In this document: positions 1 through 10,710 of the stretch, one piece after another
Numbering within the stretch: position 1 is the stretch's first letter
How the letters are laid out: each line of letters starts with the position of its first letter
Source: Enterobacter cancerogenus
GTDB lineage: Bacteria > Pseudomonadota > Gammaproteobacteria > Enterobacterales > Enterobacteriaceae
DNA length: 64,000 nucleotides
Direction: 5' to 3'
Assembly: GCF_019047785.1 (NCBI RefSeq)
Contig: NZ_CP077290.1
Span: 2,294,001-2,358,000, forward strand
Position numbers and translations under genes: made by a program
The notes under the pieces: model-generated
Databases searched by the model: none
Told to the model about the DNA's origin: nothing
What the model saw: only the letters and a program-made list of their open reading frames with translations

Positions 1-61
1 GGTAGCGGAGAAATCTCAAATAATCCTCGCCTGCTTTGTCACATACACGGCCCGTTCGACA

Positions 62-104
62 CGTCAATTTTGACGATTGACCGCTTTTCGTCAGGGTTCT
101 GACG
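62..104. promoter_or_regulatory. Pair of inverted repeats upstream of fdhF, possible FhlA sites
   Basis: Two perfect palindromes with the same core lie next to each other: CGTCA-N4-TGACG at 62-75 and CGTCAG-N4-CTGACG at 89-104. They sit about 70-110 bp upstream of the predicted sigma54 start, the usual place for an enhancer-binding activator. In E. coli the fdhF activator is FhlA. Assigning these sites to FhlA is inference. Confidence 0.45.
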
Positions 105-145
105 ACACATCGCCCGTAGCGTCAGGCAATACCCACATCAAAAAC

Positions 146-162
146 ATGGCATAGAAGCTGCA
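146..162 (+). promoter_or_regulatory. Sigma54 (-24/-12) promoter of fdhF
   Basis: TGGCA at 147-151 and TGC at 159-161 give the invariant GG-N10-GC spacing (GG 148-149, GC 160-161). Transcription would start near 172, about 30 nt before the fdhF ATG at 201. E. coli fdhF is transcribed by sigma54 RNA polymerase with FhlA, so this is the expected promoter type. Confidence 0.8.
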
Positions 163-200
163 TAGTCACTGCGAAAGAATTGACTAACGGGAGCAGACTG

Positions 201-2348
201 ATGAAAAAAGTCGTCACGGTGTGTCCTTATTGTGCCTCAGGTTGCAAGATCCACCTGGTGGTCGATAACGGCAAAATCGTCCGGGCGGAGGCAGCACAGG
301 GGAAAACCAACCAAGGGACGCTGTGCCTGAAAGGCTACTATGGCTGGGATTTTATTAACGATACCCAGATCCTTACCCCGCGCCTGAAAACCCCCATGAT
401 CCGCCGCGAGCGCGGTGGCAGGCTGGAATCCGTCTCCTGGGACGAGGCGCTGGACTACGTCGCCACGCGCCTGAGCGCCATCAAAGCCAAGTACGGTCCG
501 GATGCCATTCAGACCACCGGCTCGTCGCGCGGGACAGGGAATGAAACCAACTATGTGATGCAAAAATTCGCACGCGCCGTTATTGGTACCAATAACGTCG
601 ACTGCTGCGCGCGCGTTTGACACGGCCCATCGGTTGCAGGTCTGCACCAGTCGGTCGGTAACGGCGCAATGAGTAATGCGATTAACGAAATAGATAACAC
701 CGATCTGGTGTTTATCTTTGGCTATAACCCGGCGGATTCTCACCCTATCGTCGCCAATCACGTGATTAACGCGAAGCGCAACGGGGCGAAAATCATCGTC
801 TGCGATCCGCGTAAAATCGAAACTGCGCGCATCGCGGATATGCACATCGCGCTGAAAAACGGCTCGAATATCGCGCTGCTGAATGCGATGGGGCACGTCA
901 TCATTGAGGAAAATCTCTACGACCAGGCGTTTGTCGCCAGCCGTACAGAGGGCTTTGAAGAGTACCGGAAAATTGTCGAAGGTTATACGCCAGAGTCGGT
1001 TGAAGCGATAACCGGCGTCAGCGCGCAGGAAATTCGCCAGGCCGCGCGGATGTACGCGGGGGCAAAAACCGCAGCTATCCTGTGGGGCATGGGCGTTACC
1101 CAGTTCTATCAGGGCGTGGAAACCGTGCGTTCGCTGACCAGCCTCGCGATGCTGACCGGCAACCTCGGCAAAGCGCACGTCGGCGTAAACCCGGTACGTG
1201 GGCAGAACAACGTGCAGGGCGCGTGTGATATGGGAGCGCTGCCGGATACCTATCCGGGCTATCAGTACGTGAAAGACCCGGAAAACCGCACGAAGTTTGC
1301 GAAGGCCTGGGGCGTGGAGAGCCTGCCTGAGCACACCGGCTATCGTATCAGCGAGCTGCCGCACCGCGCGGCGCACGGCGAAGTGCGCGCGGCCTACATC
1401 ATGGGCGAAGATCCGCTCCAGACCGACGCCGAGCTGTCTGCGGTGCGCAAAGGGTTTGAGGATCTTGAGCTGGTGATTGTGCAGGACATCTTTATGACCA
1501 AAACGGCGGCCGCGGCGGATGTGATTTTACCGTCGACCTCCTGGGGCGAGCATGAAGGTGTCTACACCGCAGCGGATCGCGGCTTCCAGCGCTTCTTCAA
1601 AGCGGTAGAGCCAAAGTGGGACCTGAAAACGGACTGGCAGATCATCAGCGAAATTGCCACCCGCATGGGTTATCCAATGCACTACAACAACACGCAGGAG
1701 ATCTGGGACGAGCTGCGAAATCTGTGTCCGGACTTCACCGGTGCCACCTATGAAAAAATGGGTGAGCTGGGGTACATCCAGTGGCCGTGCCGCGATGAGT
1801 CAGACGCCGATCAGGGCACGTCGTATCTCTTTGAAGAGAAGTTCGACACCCCGAACGGGCTGGCGCAGTTCTTCACCTGCGACTGGGTCGCGCCTGTCGA
1901 TAAACTCACCGACGAGTATCCGATGGTGCTCTCCACGGTGCGTGAGGTGGGCCACTACTCCTGCCGTTCAATGACCGGCAACTGTGCTGCGCTCGCCGCG
2001 CTGGCAGATGAGCCCGGCTATGCGCAGATCAACACTGCCGACGCCGAGCGTCTGGGCATTGAAGATGAAGCGCTGGTGTGGGTAAGCTCGCGTAAGGGGC
2101 GGATCATTACCCGTGCGCAGGTCAGCGACAGGCCGAACAAAGGGGCGGTCTATATGACCTACCAGTGGTGGATCGGCGCCTGTAACGAACTGGTGACGGA
2201 GAACCTCAGCCCGATAACCAAAACACCGGAGTATAAATACTGCGCCGTGCGCGTAGATCCCATTGCCGATCAGCACGCCGCTGAACGCTATGTGATTGAC
2301 GAATATACGAAGCTGAAAACCCGGCTGCGCGAAAGCGCGATGGGGTGA
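201..2348 (+). CDS. fdhF: Formate dehydrogenase H, selenocysteine-containing (FdhF)
   Basis: Molybdopterin-bis-MGD, 4Fe-4S and selenocysteine enzyme that oxidises formate to CO2 in the formate hydrogenlyase complex on the inner face of the membrane. The N-terminus shows the cluster motif CPYCASGC and later CLKG. An in-frame TGA at 618-620 is codon 140, in the context CCARV-Sec-HGPS, the active-site selenocysteine of E. coli FdhF. Reading through it gives 715 residues, the E. coli length, with near-identical sequence on both sides; without read-through the gene would appear as two open frames. The ATG at 201 gives the family N-terminus MKKVVTVCPYC. Preceded by a sigma54 promoter and followed by an intrinsic terminator. 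Confidence 0.97.
618..660 (+). promoter_or_regulatory. fdhF SECIS element with Sec-encoding TGA
   Basis: The TGA at 618-620 is followed at once by a hairpin-forming segment including GGTTGCAGGTCTGCACC (634-650). The apical GGTCT loop is the part of the E. coli fdhF SECIS bound by SelB, and the segment is nearly identical to the E. coli one. It recodes UGA as selenocysteine. Confidence 0.93.
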
Positions 2349-2372
2349 AGCCGTTAATTAAACGGTGAATAA

Positions 2373-2399
2373 AGGGGATGATATATTCATCCCCTTTTT
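2373..2399 (+). terminator. Rho-independent terminator of fdhF
   Basis: Nine-base-pair stem AGGGGATGA (2373-2381) with TCATCCCCT (2387-2395) and a 5-nt loop, running directly into a T tract, 25 nt after the fdhF stop. Confidence 0.85.
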
Positions 2400-2487
2400 A
2401 TTTTAAATACACTCATTATATTTAAATATATTTATCCCGGAAGGCGTCTCGCAAAATAATGTAATTTGCGTCAAAAAGAATTACATC

Positions 2488-2640
2488 TTTGCATTTCAAT
2501 TCATAAGGATAAGATAGGCGGCGGGTGCTTAAGACTTTCTGTCTTGAGCATTGTTGAGGGACAGAAAGTGGAGAGCCCCGGGAAATTTGCATTTACCCGA
2601 GGCTACCCTCCCCAACTACCAACAAGTTGAGGGTAGCCTC
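2488..2640 (+). ncRNA. Structured leader of the hok-type locus, with likely antisense (Sok-like) target
   Basis: The 320 bp between fdhF and the toxin gene hold two long perfect inverted repeats: ACTTTCTGTC (2534-2543) with GACAGAAAGT (2560-2569), and GAGGCTACCCTC (2599-2610) with GAGGGTAGCCTC (2629-2640). A possible promoter is TTTGCA (2488-2493), 16 nt, TAAGAT (2510-2515). Hok/Sok-type loci have folded leaders and an antisense RNA covering the leader, and the GAGGCTACC arm resembles such loci. The Sok RNA and its ends are inferred, not demonstrated. Confidence 0.5.
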
Positions 2641-2670
2641 TTATTCTTTTTTTGACAAGGAGTAAAAGGC

Positions 2671-2823
2671 ATGACGCCATTAAAAGCTGCGTTAGGCATT
2701 GTTTCAATTATTTGCCTGACTATAGTGATATTCGCCTTTATTAATCGCGGCAAGTTATGCGAACTCACAATAAAGAGTGAACATCAGGAGGTGGCGGCGA
2801 AATTAGCCTGTATTTCAGGCTAA
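2671..2823 (+). CDS. Hok/Gef family small membrane toxin
   Basis: A 50-residue protein starting at ATG 2671 after an AAGGAG ribosome binding site (2657-2662). Residues 5-25 form a hydrophobic membrane helix. It is followed by the Hok/Gef signature RGKLCEL near residues 26-32 and EVAAKLAC at residues 40-47, with the two family cysteines outside the membrane part. Hok-type toxins depolarise the inner membrane when the antisense RNA is lost. The upstream leader carries the long inverted repeats expected of a type I toxin-antitoxin locus, and a 9-bp hairpin GGGCGGAAC/GTTCCGCCC (2831-2852) follows the stop. Family assignment is firm; which Hok subtype, and whether it is active, is not known. Confidence 0.85.
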   Translation: MTPLKAALGIVSIICLTIVIFAFINRGKLCELTIKSEHQEVAAKLACISG

Positions 2824-2830
2824 CCTCATC

Positions 2831-2852
2831 GGGCGGAACAGCCGTTCCGCCC
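2831..2852 (+). terminator. Hairpin after the hok-type gene
   Basis: Perfect 9-bp stem GGGCGGAAC/GTTCCGCCC with a 4-nt loop, 8 nt after the stop codon. There is no clear T tract, so it may be an mRNA-stabilising or REP-like hairpin instead of a true terminator. Confidence 0.4.
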
Positions 2853-2944
2853 GGCTTGTAGGATGCTGAGGTCTTAATGCACCCGTTTTTTTCTTTTGTG
2901 ACCGCGATTATACTGCGCGCTATGTACCTTACTGATAAGAATCC

Positions 2945-3619
2945 ATGAAACCCATTTTACTGTTGTTGCTTGTATTTACCTCGCTTGCCCATGCCGATGA
3001 GATTGGCAGTCAGTACAGGCAGCAGGCCGAAGCGGGCGACGCGCGCGCCCAGTATTATCTGGCCGACACCTGGTTCAGTTCCGGCGACAGCACACAGGCG
3101 GCGCTGTGGGCTGAAAAAGCGGCAAAAGGCGGAGACGTCGACGCCATGGGACTGCTGTCACAGATCCATTTTTCCCAGGGGGAATACGCTCAGGCCATAG
3201 CGCTGGCGCAGCAGGCCACCATCGCGGGCAGTAAACGCGGTGCGATTATGCTGGCGCGTCTGCTGGTGAACACCCAGGCGGGTAAACCCGATTATCCGCA
3301 GGCGATTCAGCTTCTGGAGGGTGCTACCGGGGATATAGAAAGCGATTCGGCCGTTGATGCGCAAATGCTGCTGGGGCTGATTTATGCCAACGGCGTTGAG
3401 GTGGCGCAGGATGACGTTAAAGCCGCCTCCTGGTTTAAGCGCAGCTCCTCGCTGTCGCGGACGGGTTACGCTGAGTACTGGGCGGGAATGCTGTTCCAGC
3501 AGGGCGAAAAAGGCTTTATCACGCCAAACAAACAGAAGGCGCTGTACTGGTTAAACCTGAGCTGTACTGAAGGGTTTGATACGGGATGCGAGGAGTTTGA
3601 TGCATTGAGCGGGGAGTAA
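2945..3619 (+). CDS. yjcO: Sel1-repeat periplasmic protein YjcO
   Basis: 224-residue protein with a Sec signal peptide (MKPILLLLLVFTSLAHA, cleavage near residue 17) followed by Sel1/TPR-like helical repeats, visible as recurring A..WAEKAAKGGD, ..GLLSQIHFSQGEYAQAI and ..LLGLIYANG segments to the C-terminus. Such repeats bind other proteins; no function is established for YjcO. It lies between fdhF and gltP as in E. coli. Length is close to the E. coli protein. Confidence 0.85.
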   Translation: MKPILLLLLVFTSLAHADEIGSQYRQQAEAGDARAQYYLADTWFSSGDSTQAALWAEKAAKGGDVDAMGLLSQIHFSQGEYAQAIALAQQATIAGSKRGAIMLARLLVNTQAGKPDYPQAIQLLEGATGDIESDSAVDAQMLLGLIYANGVEVAQDDVKAASWFKRSSSLSRTGYAEYWAGMLFQQGEKGFITPNKQKALYWLNLSCTEGFDTGCEEFDALSGE

Positions 3620-3690
3620 ATGCCGGGTGGCGGCTTCGCCTTACCCGGCCAACAAATCCGTAGGCCCGGTAGCGCAGCGCCACCGGGCTT
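3620..3690. repeat. REP/BIME palindromic element
   Basis: Two opposed REP-type palindromes, GCCGGGTGGCGGCTTCGCC...CCCGGC (3621-3648) and GGCCCGGTAGCGCAGCGCCACCGGGC (about 3662-3687), fill the space between the convergent ends of yjcO and gltP. Related units occur near 11600-11888 and 16338. Confidence 0.8.
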
Positions 3691-3696
3691 AGGATG

Positions 3697-5010
3697 TTAC
3701 TGATCTGCCGTCTTATCAAATCGACCCAGCACATCGCGTTCATACGCCAGCGCTTTCTTACGGTCAAACTTGTGTTCCCACTTGGCGATCACCAGCACCG
3801 CCAGCGCATTACCCACCACGTTCAGCGCGGTACGCGCCATGTCGAGGATACGGTCGACGCCGGCAATAAACGCCAGGCCTTCCAGCGGAATACCGACGCT
3901 GCCCAGCGTCGCCAGCAGCACCACAAACGACACACCCGGCACACCGGCGATACCTTTTGAGGTGACCATTAAGGTCAGCACCAGCACGATTTCCTGCCAC
4001 AGGGAGAGGTCAATCCCGTACAGTTGCGCGATAAAGATTGCCGCAATACTTTGATAGAGCGTTGAGCCATCGAGGTTAAAGGAGTAACCGGTCGGCACCA
4101 CAAAGCTGGTAATAGACGCCGGGGCACCGTAGGCCTCCATCTTCTCAATAATACGCGGCAGCACGCTTTCAGAGCTGGCCGTAGAGTACGCCAGAATCAG
4201 CTCGTCTTTCAGGATACGGATCAGGATCCAGATGCTCAGCCCGCACAGGCGCGCCACGAGGCCCAGCACCACCAGCGCGAAGAACAGGATCGCGAAGTGC
4301 ACCAGAATCACCAGCTTCGCCAGCGGCCACAGTGAGGCGAAGCCGAAGTTCGCCACGGTCACGGCGATCAGCGCAAATACCCCGACCGGCGCGTAGCGCA
4401 TCACCATGTGGGTCACTTTGAACATGGTTTCAGAGATAGAGCGGAAGACGGTCACCAGCGGTTCACGGTGGGTCGCAGGCAGGGAAGAAAGCCCCAGACC
4501 AAACAATACCGAGAAGAAGATGATCGGCAGCATCTCGCCCTTCGCCATAGACGCCACGATGTTGGTTGGCACCAGCGAAAGAATAGTGCCCATCAGCCCA
4601 TGGGCATGGCTCTGCACATCAGCGGTTGTACTTTGGTATTTCGAAATATCCACCGTCGCCAGTTGCGACATATCAATCCCGGAGCCGGGCTGAAACACGT
4701 TCGCCAGGGTGATACCCAGAATAATGGCGACCGTCGTGATCACTTCGAAATAGATGATGGTTTTAGCGCCGATACGACCCAGCTGCTTCGCATCACCCAC
4801 GCCTGCAATACCGACCACCAGCGTCGAGATCACAATCGGGACGACAATCATCTTGATCAGATGAATAAATATATCGCCTGCCGGGGAGAGCAGGTTCGCA
4901 ATCAGCCACTCGCGGCTGTCGCTATGATAATGGAGGTAACTGCCCAGTAAGATGCCCAGCACAAGGGCCAGCAGGATCTGCCAGGCCAGGCTGACTTTCA
5001 AATTTTTCAT
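3697..5010 (-). CDS. gltP: Proton/glutamate-aspartate symporter GltP
   Basis: Inner-membrane symporter of the dicarboxylate/amino acid:cation family, importing glutamate and aspartate with protons. The ATG at 5010 gives MKNLKVSLAWQ and 437 residues, the E. coli length; a longer in-frame extension upstream to 5142 is not family-like. Family motifs are visible: the serine-rich re-entrant loop TASSESVLP and the substrate/cation motif NLDGSTLYQS, among about eight hydrophobic segments. Divergent from acs. In E. coli the nrf genes separate gltP and acs; here only about 420 bp do. Confidence 0.95.
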   Translation of the reverse strand: MKNLKVSLAWQILLALVLGILLGSYLHYHSDSREWLIANLLSPAGDIFIHLIKMIVVPIVISTLVVGIAGVGDAKQLGRIGAKTIIYFEVITTVAIILGITLANVFQPGSGIDMSQLATVDISKYQSTTADVQSHAHGLMGTILSLVPTNIVASMAKGEMLPIIFFSVLFGLGLSSLPATHREPLVTVFRSISETMFKVTHMVMRYAPVGVFALIAVTVANFGFASLWPLAKLVILVHFAILFFALVVLGLVARLCGLSIWILIRILKDELILAYSTASSESVLPRIIEKMEAYGAPASITSFVVPTGYSFNLDGSTLYQSIAAIFIAQLYGIDLSLWQEIVLVLTLMVTSKGIAGVPGVSFVVLLATLGSVGIPLEGLAFIAGVDRILDMARTALNVVGNALAVLVIAKWEHKFDRKKALAYERDVLGRFDKTADQ

Positions 5011-5433
5011 AAAAACAGACTTCCTCAATGAAATCTCCACTCCATCAGAACTGCATGAAAATGGGGACATACTGAAAGGGTATGAATTGTGTTGCGTTGG
5101 TTTATGGGATTTTTTAACGCGCCGTATGAGTATCATTTGCACGGCATGCTGCGCAAGCCTTAAAGAACGAGGCTTTTCACTACAAAAAGGGTCTGTGACG
5201 CGAATTTGTAATAATTCTTATAAATAACCTTTTGTTATAAAAACGCTTTTTTCCAACTAAATGTGAATAATCTTTCGCGTAAATTATTTCCCTTCAAAGT
5301 GTCATTCGCTCATTTTTCAACCTGGACAGACAATGCGTGATCTGCCGCCCAAATCCTAAACAAAGCTTGTAAAGCCCCTACTCTTAACGTTTTTGCGACA
5401 TATTATTAACATCTTACAAGGAGAAAAAAAGCC
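5011..5433. promoter_or_regulatory. Divergent gltP/acs regulatory region
   Basis: AT-rich 423-bp intergenic stretch. TGTGA half-sites at 5194-5198 and 5262-5266 lack a good second half for CRP. A strong ribosome binding site AAGGAG lies near 5418-5423 in front of acs. No gene was found here and the promoters could not be placed with confidence. Confidence 0.4.
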
Positions 5434-7392
5434 ATGAGCCAAGTACACAAACACGACATTCCCGCAAACATTGCGGACCGTTGCCTGATAAGCCCCGAGC
5501 AGTACCACGAGAAGTATCAGCAATCCATCACCAGCCCGGATGCGTTCTGGGGTGAGCAGGGTCATATTCTTGACTGGATCACGCCCTATCAGAAGGTGAA
5601 AAACACCTCCTTCGCGCCGGATAACGTCTCCATTAAATGGTATGAAGACGGCACGCTAAACCTGGCGGCAAATTGCCTGGATCGCCACCTTGCCGAGCGC
5701 GGCAATGAAACGGCCATCATCTGGGAAGGCGACGACGCTTCTCAGAGTAAACACATTACCTATAAAGAACTGCACCGCGACGTGTGCCGCTTTGCCAACG
5801 TGCTGCTGGACCAGGGCATCAAAAAAGGCGACGTTGTGGCGATTTATATGCCAATGGTCCCGGAAGCGGCCGTGGCGATGCTGGCCTGCGCGCGTATCGG
5901 CGCGATCCACTCCGTTATTTTCGGCGGCTTTTCGCCTGAAGCAGTGGCCGGGCGCATCATCGACTCCAGTTCTAAGCTTGTGATCACCGCCGATGAAGGC
6001 GTACGCGCCGGGCGCGGCATTCCGCTGAAGAAAAACGTCGATGAGGCGCTGAAAAACCCGAACGTAAAAACCATCAGCAACGTTATCGTATTCAAACGTA
6101 CCGGCGGCAACATCGACTGGCACGAAGGACGCGACCTGTGGTGGAGCGACCTGATGGCGAACGCCAGCGACCAGCATCAGCCAGAAGAGATGAACGCCGA
6201 AGATCCGCTGTTTATCCTTTATACCTCCGGGTCGACCGGCAAGCCGAAGGGCGTGCTGCACACCACCGGCGGCTATCTGGTTTACGCGGCGACCACCTTC
6301 AAATATGTGTTCGATTACCATCCGGGCGACATTTACTGGTGTACCGCCGACGTAGGCTGGGTCACCGGCCACAGCTACCTGCTGTACGGCCCGCTGGCCT
6401 GCGGGGCCACCACCCTGATGTTCGAGGGCGTGCCAAACTGGCCGACCCCGGCGCGCATGTGCCAGGTGGTCGACAAACATCAGGTTAACATTCTCTATAC
6501 CGCCCCTACGGCGATCCGCGCCCTGATGGCGGAAGGGGATAAGGCGATTGAAGGCACCGACCGCTCTTCGCTGCGCATTCTGGGTTCTGTGGGCGAGCCG
6601 ATTAACCCGGAAGCCTGGGAGTGGTACTGGAAGAAGATCGGCAACGAGAAATGCCCGGTGATGGATACCTGGTGGCAGACCGAAACCGGCGGGTTCATGA
6701 TCACCCCGCTGCCGGGTGCCACGCCGCTGAAAGCGGGGTCGGCAACGCGTCCGTTCTTCGGCGTGCAGCCGGCGCTGGTGGATAACGAAGGTAATCCGCT
6801 TGAGGGCGCCACCGAGGGCAACCTGGTGATCGTTGATTCCTGGCCTGGCCAGGCCCGCACCCTGTTTGGCGATCATGAGCGCTTCGAGCAGACCTACTTC
6901 TCCACCTTTAAAAACATGTATTTCAGCGGCGACGGCGCACGGCGTGACGAAGACGGTTACTACTGGATCACCGGGCGCGTGGATGACGTGCTGAACGTCT
7001 CCGGCCACCGTCTGGGCACGGCAGAAATCGAATCCGCGCTGGTGTCCCATCCGAAAATTGCTGAAGCCGCAGTTGTTGGGATCCCGCACAACATTAAGGG
7101 CCAGGCGATTTATGCCTACGTCACGCTGAACCACGGCGAAGAACCGTCGCCAGAGCTGTATGCCGAGGTGCGCAACTGGGTGCGTAAAGAGATTGGCCCG
7201 CTTGCCACGCCGGATGTTCTGCACTGGACCGACTCGCTGCCGAAAACCCGCTCCGGCAAGATCATGCGCCGTATCCTGCGCAAAATCGCGGCGGGCGATA
7301 CCAACAACCTCGGCGATACCTCAACGCTTGCCGATCCTGGCGTGGTGGACAAACTGCTCGAAGAGAAGCAGGCCATCGCAATGCCTTCGTAA
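5434..7392 (+). CDS. acs: Acetyl-CoA synthetase
   Basis: AMP-forming acetate:CoA ligase that turns acetate, ATP and CoA into acetyl-CoA, the high-affinity acetate scavenging route. 652 residues, the same as E. coli Acs. It shows the adenylation P-loop [11 protein letters not shown] (about residues 263-273), the WWQTETGG motif, and the C-terminal [11 protein letters not shown] with Lys609, the residue acetylated by Pat/YfiQ to switch the enzyme off. First gene of acs-yjcH-actP. Confidence 0.97.
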   Translation: MSQVHKHDIPANIADRCLISPEQYHEKYQQSITSPDAFWGEQGHILDWITPYQKVKNTSFAPDNVSIKWYEDGTLNLAANCLDRHLAERGNETAIIWEGDDASQSKHITYKELHRDVCRFANVLLDQGIKKGDVVAIYMPMVPEAAVAMLACARIGAIHSVIFGGFSPEAVAGRIIDSSSKLVITADEGVRAGRGIPLKKNVDEALKNPNVKTISNVIVFKRTGGNIDWHEGRDLWWSDLMANASDQHQPEEMNAEDPLFILYTSGSTGKPKGVLHTTGGYLVYAATTFKYVFDYHPGDIYWCTADVGWVTGHSYLLYGPLACGATTLMFEGVPNWPTPARMCQVVDKHQVNILYTAPTAIRALMAEGDKAIEGTDRSSLRILGSVGEPINPEAWEWYWKKIGNEKCPVMDTWWQTETGGFMITPLPGATPLKAGSATRPFFGVQPALVDNEGNPLEGATEGNLVIVDSWPGQARTLFGDHERFEQTYFSTFKNMYFSGDGARRDEDGYYWITGRVDDVLNVSGHRLGTAEIESALVSHPKIAEAAVVGIPHNIKGQAIYAYVTLNHGEEPSPELYAEVRNWVRKEIGPLATPDVLHWTDSLPKTRSGKIMRRILRKIAAGDTNNLGDTSTLADPGVVDKLLEEKQAIAMPS

Positions 7393-7398
7393 TTTTCT

Positions 7399-7487
7399 CC
7401 CTCTCCCCGTGGGAGAGGGCCGGGGTGAGGGCATCAGACCGCTCCTTCCTTCACCCTCACCCTAACCCTCTCCCTCAGGGAGAGGGG
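7399..7487. repeat. G/C-rich double-palindrome intergenic repeat
   Basis: Two copies of the same hairpin, CCCTCTCCC/GGGAGAGGG at 7399-7419 and again at 7466-7486. Between them GGGGTGAGGG and CCCTCACCC can also pair, so the whole element folds as a large cruciform. It lies inside the acs operon, after the acs stop, and resembles the mobile intergenic palindromes dispersed in enterobacterial genomes. Confidence 0.65.
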
Positions 7488-7524
7488 ACAAAAACAAACC
7501 AACCTTACCTTTGGAGACTCTGTG

Positions 7525-9485
<1,961 letters not shown>

Positions 9486-9491
9486 GCCTCC

Positions 9492-9515
9492 CTCCCCGGC
9501 CGCAGGGCCGGGGAG
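9492..9515. terminator. Hairpin between convergent actP and LrgB-type gene
   Basis: Perfect 10-bp G/C-rich stem CTCCCCGGCC/GGCCGGGGAG with a 4-nt loop. It ends one base before the stop of the convergent minus-strand gene. The downstream T content is poor, so termination efficiency is uncertain. Confidence 0.5.
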
Positions 9516-10205
9516 TTAAAACATCACCCACGCCACCAGCGGCGCGATCAGCACCATCACCACGCCCGAAAGCATCATCACCAGGCTTGCCACAACGCCC
9601 TCCTGCTGACCCAGCTCATACGACCGCGCCGTGCCTGCACCGTGCGACGCCGCACCAAATCCTGCCCCTTTGGCCATCCCTTCACGGATGGAGAGACGCA
9701 AAAACAGCATATCGCCAACCGCCATGCCAAACACGCCCGTGACGACCACAAACAGCGCCACCAGATCCGGCTGGCCACCGAGCGGTTTCGCCGCCGCCAG
9801 CGCAAACGGCGTGGTGACCGAGCGCACGGCCAGGCTGCGCTGGATCTCATCGGAGAGGGTAAACAACCGCGCCAGCCAGACGGAGCTGCACACGGCCACC
9901 ACCGTGGCGGTCATCACCCCCGCGCTCAGCGACATCCAGTGGCGTTTGATGATCGCGAGGTTGTCGTACACCGGCACCGCAAAGGCGATGGTCGCCGGGC
10001 CGAGCAGCCACAGCAGCCAGTGGGACTCGCCGATGTAGTTCTGCCAGGAGATGTGCCCGAACACCAGCATCAGCACCAGCAGGATCGGCGTGAACACCAG
10101 CGGCATCAGCGGCAGCGCGTGAAAACGACGATACAGCCGCTTGTTGGCAAAATAGATAACCAGGGTAGCCACCAGGCACAAAACGCTGATCTGAAAATTA
10201 GTCAT
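9516..10205 (-). CDS. CidB/LrgB family membrane protein
   Basis: 229-residue integral membrane protein of the CidB/LrgB (YohK) family. It has the family segment SVTTPFALA and the C-terminal GAASHGAGTARSYEL and QQEG motifs, with about six or seven hydrophobic helices. Members act with CidA/LrgA partners in murein hydrolase control or in export of overflow metabolites. ATG 10205 gives MTNFQIS and overlaps the upstream cidA-type gene by 8 nt. E. coli has yjcF at this place, so the pair is a local replacement or insertion. Confidence 0.88.
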   Translation of the reverse strand: MTNFQISVLCLVATLVIYFANKRLYRRFHALPLMPLVFTPILLVLMLVFGHISWQNYIGESHWLLWLLGPATIAFAVPVYDNLAIIKRHWMSLSAGVMTATVVAVCSSVWLARLFTLSDEIQRSLAVRSVTTPFALAAAKPLGGQPDLVALFVVVTGVFGMAVGDMLFLRLSIREGMAKGAGFGAASHGAGTARSYELGQQEGVVASLVMMLSGVVMVLIAPLVAWVMF

Positions 10206-10608
10206 GCTTCTGCCTGCTGATTTCAAAGCGGTAGACTTTATCCACCACCCACGCGGTAGCACCCAGCACCATCAGCGTGCTCAGCGCGATGACCGCAAAA
10301 ATACGCCAGCCGTCGACCATCAGCAGCTGCGCGTAGTTCACCACCGCCACCACCGCCGGCACAAAGAACAGCAGCATTTCCGCCAGCAGCCAGCGCGCCC
10401 CGGCGCGCACCCAGTTCAGGGGAAGTATGCGGCAGAGAATGAGCGTCAGCATCAGCACCATCCCCACCAGATTGGCGGGCAGCGGCAGATGCAGCCAGCC
10501 GACAAGATATTCAGCAAAAACAAAGAGTCCGGCATAAAGCAGTACCTGAACCGGTACCTGGAGTCGTTGTACAACGGCAGGCGTGAAACGGCCTAACGCC
10601 ACGGCCAT
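10198..10608 (-). CDS. CidA/LrgA family holin-like protein
   Basis: 136-residue protein with four membrane helices and the CidA/LrgA segment LPANLVGMVLMLTL around the second helix. CidA/LrgA proteins are holin-like and are paired with CidB/LrgB. ATG 10608 gives MAVALGRFTPAVVQ; a longer frame to 10656 runs into the likely promoter. First gene of a two-gene operon, divergent from a LysR regulator. Confidence 0.87.
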   Translation of the reverse strand: MAVALGRFTPAVVQRLQVPVQVLLYAGLFVFAEYLVGWLHLPLPANLVGMVLMLTLILCRILPLNWVRAGARWLLAEMLLFFVPAVVAVVNYAQLLMVDGWRIFAVIALSTLMVLGATAWVVDKVYRFEISRQKHD

Positions 10609-10710
10609 GGGTGATTTCCTCAAAAATGAGACGGAGCGCCAGTATAGTGAGCGCACGCCCCGGGCAGAAATGAATTAAAATCATCGAAGGTATAGTTCCG
10701 AGGAATAATC

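Noticed and set aside
201..2348. fdhF appears as two separate open frames split by a stop at 618-620
   Set aside because: The stop is a TGA at codon 140 with the SECIS hairpin right after it, so it is a selenocysteine codon and not a pseudogene break.
5194..5266. CRP sites in front of acs
   Set aside because: Only single TGTGA half-sites are visible; the second halves do not match, so no CRP site is claimed.
5656..7224. Long minus-strand open frame (522 codons) inside acs
   Set aside because: It lies wholly antisense to a strongly conserved gene, has His/Arg-rich composition typical of a shadow frame and no family resemblance.
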